A stretch of DNA of 64,000 nucleotides from Lysobacter sp. FW306-1B-D06B (GCF_038446665.1 NZ_CP151802.1:3720001-3784000), one strand, 5' to 3'; positions 46,464 to 56,128 are shown, numbered from the stretch's first letter. Notes: generated from the letters alone by a model not told the origin. Numbers and translations are program-made.

Positions 46464-47255
46464 TCACGGCAGCAGGGTGACCGCAGCCGCCGCGCCCGCG
46501 CCCAGCACGACGATCGCCGCGAGCCAGGGCCACGCCGACCGCTTCGGCCTGGAGGCACGCATCGAGGTGGCCACCACCTGCACGGGCTGCTGTACCGCGG
46601 TGCCCGCGACGCGGAACTTCAGTACGTCGAAGGCGATCTCGTCGCCCACCTTGGCTTCGGCGCGCAGGACGCGCTTGCCGTTGAGGTAGGTGCCGTTGCT
46701 GGAGCCCAGATCCTCGACCTGCACGCCGGTTTCGGTCGGCATCAGGCGCGCATGCGAGCGCGACAGGCCGGGGGCTTCGAACCGCAGGTTGCACTCCGGC
46801 CCGCGACCGATGGTGATCACGCCGACCAGCGCGTCGCTGCGATTGCCGACCTCCGGCGATACCCCGCGCAGGAAGAAGCGCGGAAGCACCGGACGCACGG
46901 CGGTGACGCCGGGGTCGTCGTTGGCCGATGGGAGCTCGGGCCCGGTGCCCGGCTGGCGGGCAACGACCGGCGGCGGACCGAGTGCCGCCAGCTTGGCCTC
47001 GACCTGGTCGAAACCGACGCTGTCGCCGGGGCGCAGCGTGATGAGTCCCTGCACCAGCCGGCCGTTGACGCTGACCGCCGTGCCCTGCGGCACGTCGAGC
47101 ATCACACCCTGCGCGGTGACGTGCAGCTGGCAGTGCTGTGGCAGCACGCCGGGCCGGTCGATGACGATGGTGGAACGCGGATCGGAGCCGACCCGGTTCA
47201 CACCATGGCCGAGCAATACCTGCGGGTGTTCGCCACCCGGGAAGACGAGTTTCAC
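46464..47255 (-). CDS. FHA-domain membrane protein with two FHA modules
   Basis: The product has 263 residues, read from GTG 47255 (VKLVFPGGEHPQVLLGHGVNRVGSDP). Residues 1-95 look like a first, degenerate FHA fold. Residues 125-220 form a canonical FHA domain with IGRGPECNL, SRSHARL and LGSSNGTYLNGKRV, which binds phosphothreonine peptides. A single C-terminal transmembrane segment (WPWLAAIVVLGAGAAAAVTLL) puts the FHA domains in the cytoplasm. No Ser/Thr kinase, phosphatase or secretion-system gene is next to it. An upstream ATG at 47375 would add 40 poorly conserved residues. Confidence 0.82.
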   Translation of the reverse strand: MKLVFPGGEHPQVLLGHGVNRVGSDPRSTIVIDRPGVLPQHCQLHVTAQGVMLDVPQGTAVSVNGRLVQGLITLRPGDSVGFDQVEAKLAALGPPPVVARQPGTGPELPSANDDPGVTAVRPVLPRFFLRGVSPEVGNRSDALVGVITIGRGPECNLRFEAPGLSRSHARLMPTETGVQVEDLGSSNGTYLNGKRVLRAEAKVGDEIAFDVLKFRVAGTAVQQPVQVVATSMRASRPKRSAWPWLAAIVVLGAGAAAAVTLLP

Positions 47256-47326
47256 GCGGGATCTGCCCCCTGCAGCTTTCCCTACGACCCCTTGCGAGCG
47301 ACGCTGCGCGTCGCCACAGTGATCGG

Positions 47327-47650
47327 ATGCCGACTCTACTGATTCTGATGATCGTCGCTGCGATGGCGTTCGCATTCTGGAGCTCCGGTCGCGCCGCCGC
47401 CGAACGGGCCGAAGCGGTCGGCCGGGACGCCTGCCGCGCCGCCGGGGTGCAATGGCTGGACCAGAGCGTGCACGCGATCGGCCTGCGCCTGTGCCGCCAC
47501 GAAAGCGGCTGGCTGGGCTTCGAGCGCACGTTCCGCTTCGACTATTCCATCGACGGACAGGACCGCCACATCGGCAAGCTGGTGCTGCGCGGCGACCGGC
47601 TGGTGGCGTTCACCGGACCGGTGACCCGGGGGCCGACGCTGCTGCATTGA
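47327..47650 (+). CDS. DUF3301 membrane-anchored protein
   Basis: The 107-residue protein has one N-terminal helix (LLILMIVAAMAFAFW) and the DUF3301 (PF11743) pattern: ACRAAGVQWLDQSVHAIGLRLCR, FERTFRFDYSIDGQDRHIGKLVLRG. Such proteins are conserved in gammaproteobacteria without known function. It is divergent from the FHA gene, with 71 bases between the starts chosen here. Confidence 0.87.
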   Translation: MPTLLILMIVAAMAFAFWSSGRAAAERAEAVGRDACRAAGVQWLDQSVHAIGLRLCRHESGWLGFERTFRFDYSIDGQDRHIGKLVLRGDRLVAFTGPVTRGPTLLH

Positions 47651-47741
47651 GGTCAGGCGTTCGCGAACGCAGTGCGCGCGGCGGTGCGCATGACGGCGTT
47701 CGTCGGAGCGACGAAACCATCGTCTGGCGGCGCTACGGGCG

Positions 47742-47766
47742 TGGATCCCGGCCTTCGCCGGGATGA
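47742..47766. repeat. REP-like palindrome, third copy
   Basis: tggatcccggccttcgccgggatgac is the same type of element as the two at 5008-5105, with a slightly different stem. It lies between the convergent DUF3301 and sspB genes. Confidence 0.7.
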
Positions 47767-47809
47767 CGCAAGGATGAGGGCGGCGGGCGCTTCCCGCCGC
47801 GTCATTGCC

Positions 47810-48304
47810 TCACTTCACGATGCGCAGATGCGCACCGCGTCGCGGCGTCGGAGGCTGCGGGCCTTCGTCGTCGCCATCGGGCGCGGGTTCGCTCGGCACG
47901 GCACTGAGCGGGGTCACGGGGCTCTCGTCGGCAAGCTCGACTTCCACCTCGCCCTCCTCGCCCGCCGCGTGGATGTCCTCCGGCAGCGCCATGCCCTGCC
48001 CCGTCTCGCGCGCGTAGATGGCCAGCACCGCCTGCACGGGGACGGCCACCGGATAGCTCACGCCGCCGAAGCGGGCGCTGAAGCGGATGGCGTCGTTGCC
48101 CATCTCCAGACGCGACACGGCGCGTTCGGCGATGTTGAGCACGATCTTGCCGTCCTTCACCGCGTGGGTTGGGACCTGCACACCGGGGCGCGTCGCATCG
48201 ACCAGCAAGTGCGGTGTCATGCCGTTGTCGGCGATCCACTCGTACAACGCCCGCAGCAGATACGGGCGGTGGCTGGTCATCGAAGAATTGCTTTCCTGAC
48301 TCAT
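47810..48304 (-). CDS. sspB: ClpXP protease specificity-enhancing factor SspB
   Basis: SspB tethers ssrA-tagged proteins to ClpXP. The 164-residue product has the dimeric substrate-binding domain (SHRPYLLRALYEWIADNGMTPHLLVDA, LNIAERAVSRLEMGNDAIRFSARFGGV, VPVQAVLAIYARETGQGM), a long acidic and Pro-rich linker, and the ClpX-binding tail RRGAHLRIVK. It follows sspA after a terminator-like hairpin, in the usual sspA-sspB order. Confidence 0.97.
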   Translation of the reverse strand: MSQESNSSMTSHRPYLLRALYEWIADNGMTPHLLVDATRPGVQVPTHAVKDGKIVLNIAERAVSRLEMGNDAIRFSARFGGVSYPVAVPVQAVLAIYARETGQGMALPEDIHAAGEEGEVEVELADESPVTPLSAVPSEPAPDGDDEGPQPPTPRRGAHLRIVK

Positions 48305-48400
48305 GGCCGGAGTTTAGCGCCGCGCGGTCGCTGACAGGTACACACGGGCGAAGCGCGTGCATCCGGACAGGGCGCGCGCACCCGATCCCGAAAAACGGAA

Positions 48401-48418
48401 ACGGGCCCGAAGGCCCGT
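48401..48418 (-). terminator. Hairpin between sspA and sspB
   Basis: ACGGGCC/GGCCCGT forms a short stem, with TTTCCGTTTTT following on the minus strand, 25 bases after the sspA stop. It may end part of the sspA transcripts before sspB. Confidence 0.7.
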
Positions 48419-48442
48419 TCGTCGCATCCGGATGCGGAGCCG

Positions 48443-49078
48443 TCAGGCCGGCATTTCGCGCAGCTTGCGCTCCTGCTCGGTGAGGCTGCGGGTGAACCCG
48501 GGGTTGCGGAAGATGCGGTTGCCGTAGTCCTCGATGGCCTTTCCATCCTTGGGCAGCGGCACACCCAGCGCGTCCAGACGCCAGATGATCGGCGCCATCG
48601 CGCAATCGGCCAGGCTCATTTCGGGATTGAGGAAGAACTTGCTCGCCTTGAACAGCGGGACCGAGGCGGTCAGCAGCTCCTTCAGACGCTTGCGGCCGGC
48701 TTCGGCCTGGGCCTTGTTGCCCAGCTGGATGGCCTGCACCTGCGGCACCCAGTCGTGTTCCAAGCGCAGCATCGCCAAGCGCAGGCGGGCGCGCGAGAGC
48801 GGGTCCACCGGCATCAGCGGCGGGTGCGGATAGCGCTCGTCGAGGTATTCACTGACGACGCTGGCCGCGTACAGGACCAGGTCGCGCTCCACCAGCGTGG
48901 GCACCGAATGGTACGGGTTGAGGTCGACGAGGTCTTCCGGCGGGTTCTGCGGGTCGACCGGCACCAGATCGTACGTGACGCCTTTGGCCGCCAACACCAG
49001 GCGCACCCGGTGGCACAGCACGCAATCGGTGGAAGAAAACAGCGTCAGGGCATTGCGCATACGTGGACTCGCCGCCAT
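48443..49078 (-). CDS. sspA: Stringent starvation protein A
   Basis: SspA binds RNA polymerase and affects stress, acid tolerance and virulence genes. The 211-residue protein has a glutathione-transferase fold: thioredoxin-like part (NALTLFSSTDCVLCHRVRLVLAAKGV, NPYHSVPTLVERDLVLYAASVVSEYLDERYP) and an all-helical C-terminal part with CAMAPIIWRLDALGV. The active-site residues for glutathione are not kept, as expected. ATG 49078 with GGAGAGG upstream is used; ATG 49060 is an alternative. The petABC-sspA-sspB order is conserved in gammaproteobacteria. Confidence 0.97.
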   Translation of the reverse strand: MAASPRMRNALTLFSSTDCVLCHRVRLVLAAKGVTYDLVPVDPQNPPEDLVDLNPYHSVPTLVERDLVLYAASVVSEYLDERYPHPPLMPVDPLSRARLRLAMLRLEHDWVPQVQAIQLGNKAQAEAGRKRLKELLTASVPLFKASKFFLNPEMSLADCAMAPIIWRLDALGVPLPKDGKAIEDYGNRIFRNPGFTRSLTEQERKLREMPA

Positions 49079-49180
49079 TCGACCTCTCCGGCCACCGGAA
49101 TCCGCCGGTGGTTAGACGCCATCCACCCCGTGTGGACGGTCGTCGCGGCCTCGATCAGCTGCACCTGCCTGCAAACCAAG

Positions 49181-49208
49181 GAGCCCGTACATTCCTGTAC
49201 GGGCTCCA
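49181..49208 (-). terminator. Terminator of petABC
   Basis: GGAGCCCGTACA-TTCC-TGTACGGGCTCC is a perfect 12-bp stem 18 bases after the petC stop, followed on the minus strand by TTGGTTTG. It separates petABC from sspA. Confidence 0.85.
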
Positions 49209-49225
49209 AGGGATACAACATGCGA

Positions 49226-49972
49226 TCAGTGCTTGTCCACGTCTCGCCAGTATTCGTGCTTGAGCAGGTAGGCCAGGAGGGTGAACACCGCCAGGAACAG
49301 GATCACCCAGACGCCCAGGCTCTGGCGCTTGAGGGCGGCCGGTTCACCGGCGTACTCGAGGAAAGCCGTGATGTCGCGCACCGACTGCTGGAACTCCTCG
49401 GCGTTCTGGTGACCCGGCTGGGTCACCTTCAGCGCCAGGACCGGGCGCTCGCCGGTGGCCTTGTTGGCCTCGCCGAACTCGGCGTGCTGCAGGCCCTGCA
49501 GCTCCCACAGCGGGTTCGGCATGGAAGCGTTCGGGAACAGCTTGTTGTTCCAGCCCAGCGGACGCGCCTCGTCCAGGTAGAACGAGTTGAGGTAGGTGTA
49601 GATCCAGTCGCTGCCACGGACGCGGGCGATCAGGCTGAGATCCGGCGGCATCTTGCCGAACCACTGGTTGGCATGCTCCGGGGTCAGGCTGACCTGGATC
49701 TGCTCGCCGAACTTGGCACCGGTGAAGTTGAGGTTGTTCATCACCTCGTCTTCGGTCAGGCCCAGGTCCTCGGCCATGCGCGAGTAACGCAAGTACTTCA
49801 GCGAGTGGCAGCCGGAGCAGTAGTTCATGTACAGCTTGGCGCCGCGCTGCAGCGACGCGCGGTCGCCCAGGTCGGTGCCCGACTGCATGAGGTGGCCGCC
49901 TTCGGCCGCGAAGGCACCGAAGGAGACCAGCAGGCCGGCGGCGAAGGTGGCGAGCTTCTTCACGATACGCAT
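49226..49972 (-). CDS. petC: Cytochrome c1 of the bc1 complex
   Basis: Cytochrome c1 takes electrons from the Rieske protein and passes them to soluble cytochrome c. The 248-residue protein has a signal peptide (RIVKKLATFAAGLLVSFGAFA), one heme site YMNYCSGCHSLKYLRYSRM, the Met-ligand region around NASMPNPLWELQG, and a C-terminal membrane anchor (SLGVWVILFLAVFTLLAYLL) followed by KHEYWRDVDKH. The start at 49972 gives a normal signal peptide; an in-frame ATG at 50017 overlapping petB would add 15 residues. Confidence 0.96.
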   Translation of the reverse strand: MRIVKKLATFAAGLLVSFGAFAAEGGHLMQSGTDLGDRASLQRGAKLYMNYCSGCHSLKYLRYSRMAEDLGLTEDEVMNNLNFTGAKFGEQIQVSLTPEHANQWFGKMPPDLSLIARVRGSDWIYTYLNSFYLDEARPLGWNNKLFPNASMPNPLWELQGLQHAEFGEANKATGERPVLALKVTQPGHQNAEEFQQSVRDITAFLEYAGEPAALKRQSLGVWVILFLAVFTLLAYLLKHEYWRDVDKH

Positions 49973-50009
49973 CTTCTGTACGGGTCGGTGGCTAACGTGA
50001 GCGATCAGG

Positions 50010-51269
50010 TCAGTCATGCATCGTCACCCGTTGCGGTACCGGCTTGGTTTTGTCGAGCTTGGTCCAAAGCGGCATGGTGATGAAGAAGGCGAAGTACAGG
50101 AAGGTCAGCACGCGGCCGATGATCGTCTCCACCGGATCCGTACCCGGGCCGGCGCCGATCTTGCCCAGCCACAGGAAGCAGACGGCCAGGATGCCGAGCA
50201 TCACCTTGGTGATCCAGCCGCGGTAGCGGTGCGACTTGACCGGCGACTTGTCCAGCCACGGCACGAAGAACAGCACCGCGATCGCCGCGAACATCACGAT
50301 CACGCCGCTGAGCTTGTGCGGGATGACGCGCAGCATCGCGTAGTACGGGGTGTAGTACCAAACCGGCTTGATGTGCTCCGGCGTCACCAGGCGGTTGGCC
50401 TCGGTGAAGTTGTCATGCTCCAGGAACCAGCCACCGAAGGCCGGCGCGAAGAAGATGACGAACGCGCACAGGATCAGGAAGAAACCGACGCCGAACAGGT
50501 CCTTCACCGTGTAGTACGGGTGGAAGGGAATGCCGTCGGCCGGCTTGTTCGGATCCCAGCGGTTGCCCTTCGGGCCCTTCTTGATGTCGACGCCGTCGGG
50601 GTTGTTGGAACCCACTTCGTGCAGGGCGCCCAGGTGCAGGACGACCAGCAGCAGCAGGACCAGCGGCAGCGCGATCACGTGCAGCGCGAAGAAGCGGTTC
50701 AGCGTCGCGTCGCCCGGCAGATAGTCACCCATGATCCATTCGGTCAGGCCGTTGCCGATGACCGGAATCGCGCCGAACAGCGAGATGATGACCTTCGCGC
50801 CCCAGAACGACATCTGGCCCCACGGCAGCACATAGCCCATGAAGGCTTCGGCCATCAGGACCAGGTAGATCAGCATGCCCAGGATCCACACCAGCTCGCG
50901 CGGCTTCTGGTACGAGCCGTACATCAGGCCGCGGAACATGTGCAGGTAGACGACGATGAAGAACATCGACGCGCCGGTGGAGTGCATGTAGCGGATCAGC
51001 CAACCCCACTCCACGTCGCGCATGATGTATTCGACCGACGAGAACGCTTCGGCCGCGGACGGCTTGAAGTGCATCGTCAGGAAGATGCCGGTGACGATCT
51101 GGTTGACCAGCACCAGCAGCGCGAGCGAACCGAAGTAGTACCAGAGGTTGAAGTTCTTCGGCGCGTAGTACTCGGTCATGTGCTTGCGGTACGCCGGCAT
51201 CATCGCCGGGGCCCGCTCGTTGACCCAATCCCAGACGCCATTAGCGGTACGGGTGAAGATGTTCGCCAT
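50010..51269 (-). CDS. petB: Cytochrome b of the bc1 complex
   Basis: Cytochrome b oxidises ubiquinol and carries the two b hemes. The 419-residue protein has eight helices. Signatures are FNLWYYFGSLALLVLVNQIVTGIFLTMHF, RYMHSTGASMFFIVVYLHMFRG (heme His), GYVLPWGQMSFWGAKV (Qo site), FFALHVIALPLVLLLLVVLHLGALHEVGSNNPDG (second heme His), and the PEHIKPVWYYTPYYAMLR region, where the usual PEWY of the Qo site is PEHI-type at this place. It follows petA by three bases. Confidence 0.97.
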   Translation of the reverse strand: MANIFTRTANGVWDWVNERAPAMMPAYRKHMTEYYAPKNFNLWYYFGSLALLVLVNQIVTGIFLTMHFKPSAAEAFSSVEYIMRDVEWGWLIRYMHSTGASMFFIVVYLHMFRGLMYGSYQKPRELVWILGMLIYLVLMAEAFMGYVLPWGQMSFWGAKVIISLFGAIPVIGNGLTEWIMGDYLPGDATLNRFFALHVIALPLVLLLLVVLHLGALHEVGSNNPDGVDIKKGPKGNRWDPNKPADGIPFHPYYTVKDLFGVGFFLILCAFVIFFAPAFGGWFLEHDNFTEANRLVTPEHIKPVWYYTPYYAMLRVIPHKLSGVIVMFAAIAVLFFVPWLDKSPVKSHRYRGWITKVMLGILAVCFLWLGKIGAGPGTDPVETIIGRVLTFLYFAFFITMPLWTKLDKTKPVPQRVTMHD

Positions 51270-51272
51270 GGC

Positions 51273-51896
51273 TTACGCCGCTCCCTTGCTGCTGGAGGTC
51301 GGATCGACACCGATGATGATGGTGTTGTCGTTCTCGTAGTGGTGCGGCGGCACGACCAGGTTGGTCGGCGCCGGAACGCCCTGGAACACGCGACCGGCCA
51401 TGTCGAAACGCGACTTGTGGCAGGGGCAGAAGTAGCCGCCCTTCCACTCCGGATCGAACGGCTCGGGGCGGATCTCGGCCTTCATTTCCGGCGAGCAGCC
51501 CAGGTGCGTGCACAGGCCGACCAGCACGGAGATCTCCGGCTTGATCGAACGCAGCTCACCGGTGATGTATGCCGGCTGCTGGTCCTTGTTCTCGGACTTG
51601 GGATCGCGCAGGTGCGCGTCCAGCGTGGGCAGCGCTTCGAGGATCGCCTTGGAGCGCTTGACGATCCAGATCGGCTGGCCGCGCCACTCCATGATCAGGC
51701 GCTGGCCCTCCTCCAGTGCGCTGATGTCGGCGGTCACCGGGGCACCGGCGAGCTTGGCTCGCGTGCTCGGATTCCACGACTTGATGAACGGCACCGCCAC
51801 GAAACCGGCACCGACCGCACCGACCACAGCAGTGGTCGCGGTCAGGAACCGACGGCGGCCCTGGTTGACAGGATCGTTGACCCCTTGGTTGGCCAT
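51273..51896 (-). CDS. petA: Rieske iron-sulfur subunit of the bc1 complex
   Basis: The Rieske protein shuttles electrons from ubiquinol to cytochrome c1. The 207-residue protein has a twin-arginine-type N terminus (GRRRFLTATTAVVGAVGAGFVAVPFI) which stays as the membrane anchor, and the two [2Fe-2S] boxes CTHLGC and CPCHKSRFD, plus the Pro loop (GVPAPTNLVVPPH). The start at 51896 is chosen by homology. It is the first gene of petABC. Confidence 0.97.
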   Translation of the reverse strand: MANQGVNDPVNQGRRRFLTATTAVVGAVGAGFVAVPFIKSWNPSTRAKLAGAPVTADISALEEGQRLIMEWRGQPIWIVKRSKAILEALPTLDAHLRDPKSENKDQQPAYITGELRSIKPEISVLVGLCTHLGCSPEMKAEIRPEPFDPEWKGGYFCPCHKSRFDMAGRVFQGVPAPTNLVVPPHHYENDNTIIIGVDPTSSSKGAA

Positions 51897-52080
51897 CCGG
51901 CACTCCGCAAAGCTGGAACGAAGTAAAGCCGCAAAGCCAAACGCCACTGGCGACGGCTCGCGGCACAAAAGACGGGGAAGTGTAACGGAACGGTGAATGG
52001 CCCGACAATCCGCTCCACGTCGCACAACGAGGCCGCAGCCCGGTGCGGCTGGACGCCCCGCGGCGCCCGGCAGGGAGAAA

Positions 52081-52998
52081 TCAGCGCATCACGCCCATCG
52101 ACCGGTAGCGGTCGGCGAGCAGCCCGACGCGCTGGACGTACAGCTGGGTTTCGCTGTAGGGCGGCACACCCTTGTACTTGTCCACCGCGCCCTCGCCCGC
52201 GTTGTAGCCCGCGGCGGCCAGCGTCAGGTTGTTGTTGAAGCGCTTGAGCAACCAGGCCAGGTACTGCACGCCGCCCTGGATGTTTTGGCTGGCATCGAAG
52301 GCGTTGCTGACACCGAAGCGCCGCGCCGTGGCCGGCATCAGCTGCATCAGCCCCTGCGCGCCAGCGCGCGAGAGCGCGTTGGGGTTGTAGGCGGACTCAG
52401 CATGGATGATCGCCCGCACGATGGCTTCGTCCACGCCGTGCTGGCGGGCGGCGGATGAGATTTCGTCGCGGTACGCATCCGTGTTGAGCCGGACCGTGCC
52501 GAAGTTCACGCCCGACCGCTTCGAGCAGGCGTAGCAGGTTTCGATGTAGCTGTAGCGGATGGTCCGCACCGCCGAGGCGTTGGCCACGCCCTGCGGCTTG
52601 CGGCTGGTGTAGTGGCGCACGCCGTCCTTGATGTACGAGTACACCTGACCCTGCACCACGCGCGGGGCCTTGGAAGCCGGCGCGGGCATGGGAGTCGGCG
52701 CGATCGGGGCGGACGTCATGACCGTCGGCACCGGCGCGACCGGCGCCGAAGCGGCGGCTGTCACGGACGAAGCGGCCGTTACACCGCCCATTGCAGCGGC
52801 GGGCGACGGAGTCGGAGTCGACTTGCGGGCGGGCCGGTCATTGCTCTGGCTAACGGCGGTGCACTTGGCGCCCGGCGTGCGCTTGCTCACGTAGCTGCGG
52901 CTGCCGTCCGGGGAATCGCAACGGTACAGCGTGCCGGCCACGGTCGGTCCGGCGGCCAACAGGCAAACGATCCCCAGTAGCAGTGAGCCCCCCCTCAT
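52081..52998 (-). CDS. Lytic transglycosylase with DUF4124-like N terminus, copy 1
   Basis: The 305-residue exported protein has a signal peptide (GSLLLGIVCLLAAGPTVAG), a DUF4124-like unit (TLYRCDSPDGSRSYVSKRTPGAKC), a Pro/Ala-rich linker, a short second module with ETCYACSKR, and a C-terminal SLT domain with catalytic Glu in [29 protein letters not shown] and [16 protein letters not shown]...[17 protein letters not shown]. It should cleave the MurNAc-GlcNAc bond of peptidoglycan with 1,6-anhydro product. A paralogue lies directly upstream on the same strand. Confidence 0.93.
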   Translation of the reverse strand: MRGGSLLLGIVCLLAAGPTVAGTLYRCDSPDGSRSYVSKRTPGAKCTAVSQSNDRPARKSTPTPSPAAAMGGVTAASSVTAAASAPVAPVPTVMTSAPIAPTPMPAPASKAPRVVQGQVYSYIKDGVRHYTSRKPQGVANASAVRTIRYSYIETCYACSKRSGVNFGTVRLNTDAYRDEISSAARQHGVDEAIVRAIIHAESAYNPNALSRAGAQGLMQLMPATARRFGVSNAFDASQNIQGGVQYLAWLLKRFNNNLTLAAAGYNAGEGAVDKYKGVPPYSETQLYVQRVGLLADRYRSMGVMR

Positions 52999-53122
52999 GG
53001 CCGCGAGTGTGTCCTGTCTCCTGCCCCTTCACAAGTCCTTGATTGCGCTGGCTACGTGAAACGTGACGTTGCCCGCAACCGCCCCGTGCGACGGAGTCCC
53101 ACCGCCCCGCCGCGTCCGAACC

Positions 53123-53929
53123 TCACCGTCCCATCGCCGTCGCCGATCGATAGCGCTCGGCCAGCACGGCGACCCGCTGCACGTAGCGCTGCGTCTCGTC
53201 GTAGGGCGGCACGCCCCGGTAGCGGTCGACCGCCCCCTCGCCCGCGTTGTAGCCGGCGGCGGCCAGCGTCAGGTTGCCGTCGAAACGGCGCAGCAGCCAC
53301 GCCAGGTACTGCACGCCGCCGCGGATGTTCTGGCCGATGTCGAACACGTTGGCCACGCCGAACCGCCGCGCCGTGGCCGGCATCAACTGCATCAGGCCCT
53401 GCGCGCCCACGCGCGAGATCGCGTTGGGGTTGTAGGCCGATTCGGCATGGATGATCGCCCGGACCACTGCCTCGTCCACGCCGAAATCGCGCGACGCGGC
53501 GGCAATCTCCTTGCGGTACGACTCGGTGTTGAGGCGGATCGTGGCGAAGTCCACGTCCGGCTGCAGCGCACACGCGTAGCAGGTTTCCATATACGTATAG
53601 GTGAGCCGGGCGACAGCGCCGAGCCCCGCTCGCGGCGTCGGCCGCTGGCTGGCGTAGTGGACTACGCCGTCTTCCTCGAAGCGGTACACCTGTCCCTGGG
53701 CGACCCGCATCGGCGCGGTGATGCCCGCTGCTTCACTGTCCTGGACGACGGGCCCCGGCGAAGCGTCGCCTGGCCCGCCCGCCGAGAATCCCAGCGCACG
53801 CCCCGGCGCGGCCGGGCGGCTGGGCTGCGCGAGCCCCGCGGACGAGGATTGGGCGGACACGACCGGCACCACCGCCAGCAGCAGCCCCGCCAACCCCAGC
53901 GATGCAAAGCCAACCCTCAGGGAGTTCAC
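53123..53929 (-). CDS. Lytic transglycosylase, copy 2
   Basis: This 268-residue paralogue has a signal peptide and the same C-terminal SLT domain ([62 protein letters not shown]), with catalytic Glu kept, and the same ETCYACALQ module before it. It lacks the N-terminal DUF4124-like unit and has a shorter linker. The start is a GTG at 53929. The gene pair clearly arose by duplication; the SLT halves are very similar, the N-terminal parts are not. Confidence 0.92.
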   Translation of the reverse strand: MNSLRVGFASLGLAGLLLAVVPVVSAQSSSAGLAQPSRPAAPGRALGFSAGGPGDASPGPVVQDSEAAGITAPMRVAQGQVYRFEEDGVVHYASQRPTPRAGLGAVARLTYTYMETCYACALQPDVDFATIRLNTESYRKEIAAASRDFGVDEAVVRAIIHAESAYNPNAISRVGAQGLMQLMPATARRFGVANVFDIGQNIRGGVQYLAWLLRRFDGNLTLAAAGYNAGEGAVDRYRGVPPYDETQRYVQRVAVLAERYRSATAMGR

Positions 53930-54071
53930 GTACGGTGGGGCCTGCCGGCGCGGCCCGCGCGCCCTCCTGTGCTGCCCTTACGGAAGCAAACGCGGTCCGC
54001 GACCCGTCCCGGCCTGTAGAATGCGCCCCCTCCGGCGCGGAATAACCGCCGCCCCTCCCGGACCGAGCCAG

Positions 54072-55481
54072 ATGAGCCAGACCGACACGACCCTCGCCGC
54101 CGAAGGCGGCACCGACGCTGCCGTCGCCACCGCGCCGCGCAAGCTCTACATCCAGACCCACGGTTGCCAGATGAACGAGTACGACTCGGCCAAGATGGCC
54201 GACGTGCTCGCCGCCAGCGACGGCCTGGAACTGACCGACAACGCCGAAGAGGCCGACGTCATCCTGATCAACACCTGCTCGATCCGCGAGAAGGCACAGG
54301 AGAAGGTCTTCAGCCAGCTCGGCCGCTGGAAGTCGTTGAAGCAGGGTGGCAAGCCCGTCGTGATCGGCGTCGGTGGCTGCGTGGCCTCGCAGGAAGGCGA
54401 GGCGATCGTGAAGCGCGCACCGTTCGTGGACCTGGTCTTCGGCCCGCAGACGCTGCACCGTCTGCCCGAACTCATCCAGGCCCGCCGCGACACCGGCCTG
54501 CCGCAGGTCGATATCTCCTTCCCGGAGATCGAGAAGTTCGACCGCCTCCCCGAGCCGCGCGCCGAAGGCCCCAGCGCCTTCGTCTCGATCATGGAAGGCT
54601 GCAGCAAGTACTGCTCGTTCTGCGTGGTGCCGTACACGCGCGGCGAGGAAATCAGCCGCCCGTTCGAGGACGTGCTGGTGGAAGTGGCTGACCTGGCCTC
54701 GCAAGGCGTGCGAGAGATCAACCTGCTCGGCCAGAACGTCAATGCCTATCGCGGACCGTATGGCGAAGACGGCGAGATCGCCGACCTCGGCCTGCTGATC
54801 CGCGCCATCGCCGAGATCGAAGGCGTCGGCCGCATCCGCTTCACCACCTCCCACCCGCTGGAGTTCTCCGACTCGCTGGTGGAGGCCTATCGCGACGTGC
54901 CCAAGCTCGCCAACTACCTGCACCTGCCGGTGCAGGCGGGCAGCGATCGCATCCTGGCCGCGATGAAGCGCGGCTACACCGCGCTGGAGTTCAAGCAGAA
55001 GATCCGCAAGCTGCGCGCGGTGCGTCCGGACATTTCGATCAGCTCGGATTTCATCGTCGGCTTCCCCGGCGAGAGCGAGGCAGACTTCGAAAAGACCATG
55101 AAGCTGATCGAGGACGTCGGCTTCGACCAGTCGTTCTCCTTCATCTACTCGCGCCGCCCGGGAACGCCCGCCGCCGACCTGGAAGACAACGTCTCCAGTG
55201 AGGAAAAGCACGCACGCCTGTCGCGCCTGCAGGCGCACATCAACGCGCATGCGCGATCGATCTCGGATGCAATGGTCGGCAGCACGCAGACCGTGCTGGT
55301 GGAAGGCCCGTCGAAGAAGAACCCCAACGAGCTCACCGGCAAGACCGAGAACATGCGCTCGGTGAACTTCCCCGGCCACGCGCGCCTGATCGGCCAGTTC
55401 GTGGATGTCGTCATCACCGAAGCGATGAGCAACTCGCTGCGCGGCCGCGTGGCGACGACCGGCGACAACGCGGCGGCCTGA
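54072..55481 (+). CDS. miaB: tRNA-2-methylthio-N6-dimethylallyladenosine synthase
   Basis: MiaB is a radical-SAM enzyme that methylthiolates i6A37 in tRNAs that read UNN codons. The 469-residue protein has the MTTase N-terminal domain with cluster Cys in [11 protein letters not shown] (32), NTCSIREKA (69) and GGCVASQEG (103), the radical SAM motif CSKYCSFC near 177-184, and a C-terminal TRAM domain (TVLVEG...[15 protein letters not shown]). The ATG at 54072 follows GAGCCAG weakly. It is divergent from the transglycosylase gene. Confidence 0.97.
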   Translation: MSQTDTTLAAEGGTDAAVATAPRKLYIQTHGCQMNEYDSAKMADVLAASDGLELTDNAEEADVILINTCSIREKAQEKVFSQLGRWKSLKQGGKPVVIGVGGCVASQEGEAIVKRAPFVDLVFGPQTLHRLPELIQARRDTGLPQVDISFPEIEKFDRLPEPRAEGPSAFVSIMEGCSKYCSFCVVPYTRGEEISRPFEDVLVEVADLASQGVREINLLGQNVNAYRGPYGEDGEIADLGLLIRAIAEIEGVGRIRFTTSHPLEFSDSLVEAYRDVPKLANYLHLPVQAGSDRILAAMKRGYTALEFKQKIRKLRAVRPDISISSDFIVGFPGESEADFEKTMKLIEDVGFDQSFSFIYSRRPGTPAADLEDNVSSEEKHARLSRLQAHINAHARSISDAMVGSTQTVLVEGPSKKNPNELTGKTENMRSVNFPGHARLIGQFVDVVITEAMSNSLRGRVATTGDNAAA

Positions 55482-55624
55482 TCGTCCCGCACGCTTGAGG
55501 CGGACGCGGCGCTGCCGCGATACTCCCGCCGTGGCAATCGCGCGTCTGGGGAGGCGCGCGACGTAGCGGGTGGACCCGCCGCGGGCAATGTGCCGGCCAC
55601 GATCTCCAAGGGGAACTCCGCTCG

Positions 55625-56128
55625 ATGAACCGCCGTCCGTTGGCAGCCCTCGCGCTGTCCTTCGTGCTCCCGCTCGCGCTGACGTCGTGCGCGACCGGCT
55701 ACCACAGCGCCACCAATCCCATCCTCGGCTACAGCGGCGGCTACTGGGACACCAAGGGTCCTGGCCAGCTGCTCAAGGTCGGCTTCGCCGGCAACGGCTT
55801 CATCTCGCCCGACAAGGTCGGCACTTACCTGCTCTACCGCTGCGCCGAAGTCGCCCAGCGCGAAGGCGGCACGCACTTCGTGCTCTACGCCAACCTGCCG
55901 GCGGCGATCGCCGATGCGCGCAGCAGCGACCGCACGGTGGCCTCGCTCGGCGGCAAGCCTTCAACCTACGCCTACATCCTCGTGGTGCCCGCCGACGCGC
56001 GCGACGCGCTGTCGGTGCAGGACCTGCTCACACGCCTCGGACCGGAAGTGAAGCCTGCCGCGACCCGCCAGGCCGACAGCAAGCCCGGCAACGGTGGATC
56101 GGCCCCCGACAAGGAAGTGAAGTCGTGA
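55625..56128 (+). CDS. Outer-membrane lipoprotein, CC0125/CC1285-like
   Basis: The 167-residue protein has a lipoprotein signal with lipobox LTSC (residues 18-22). After it comes SATNPILGYSGGYWDTKGPGQLLKVGFAGNGF, and LLYRCAEVAQREGGTHFVLY, which resemble the CC0125/CC1285 lipoprotein family of unknown function. The C terminus is Lys/Ala-rich. Its stop overlaps the next gene's GTG (GTGA). Confidence 0.8.
   Translation: MNRRPLAALALSFVLPLALTSCATGYHSATNPILGYSGGYWDTKGPGQLLKVGFAGNGFISPDKVGTYLLYRCAEVAQREGGTHFVLYANLPAAIADARSSDRTVASLGGKPSTYAYILVVPADARDALSVQDLLTRLGPEVKPAATRQADSKPGNGGSAPDKEVKS

Noticed and set aside
46464..47255. FHA protein as part of a type VI secretion cluster
   Set aside because: No T6SS genes or Ser/Thr kinase genes are in the window; neighbours are nadC and a DUF3301 gene.
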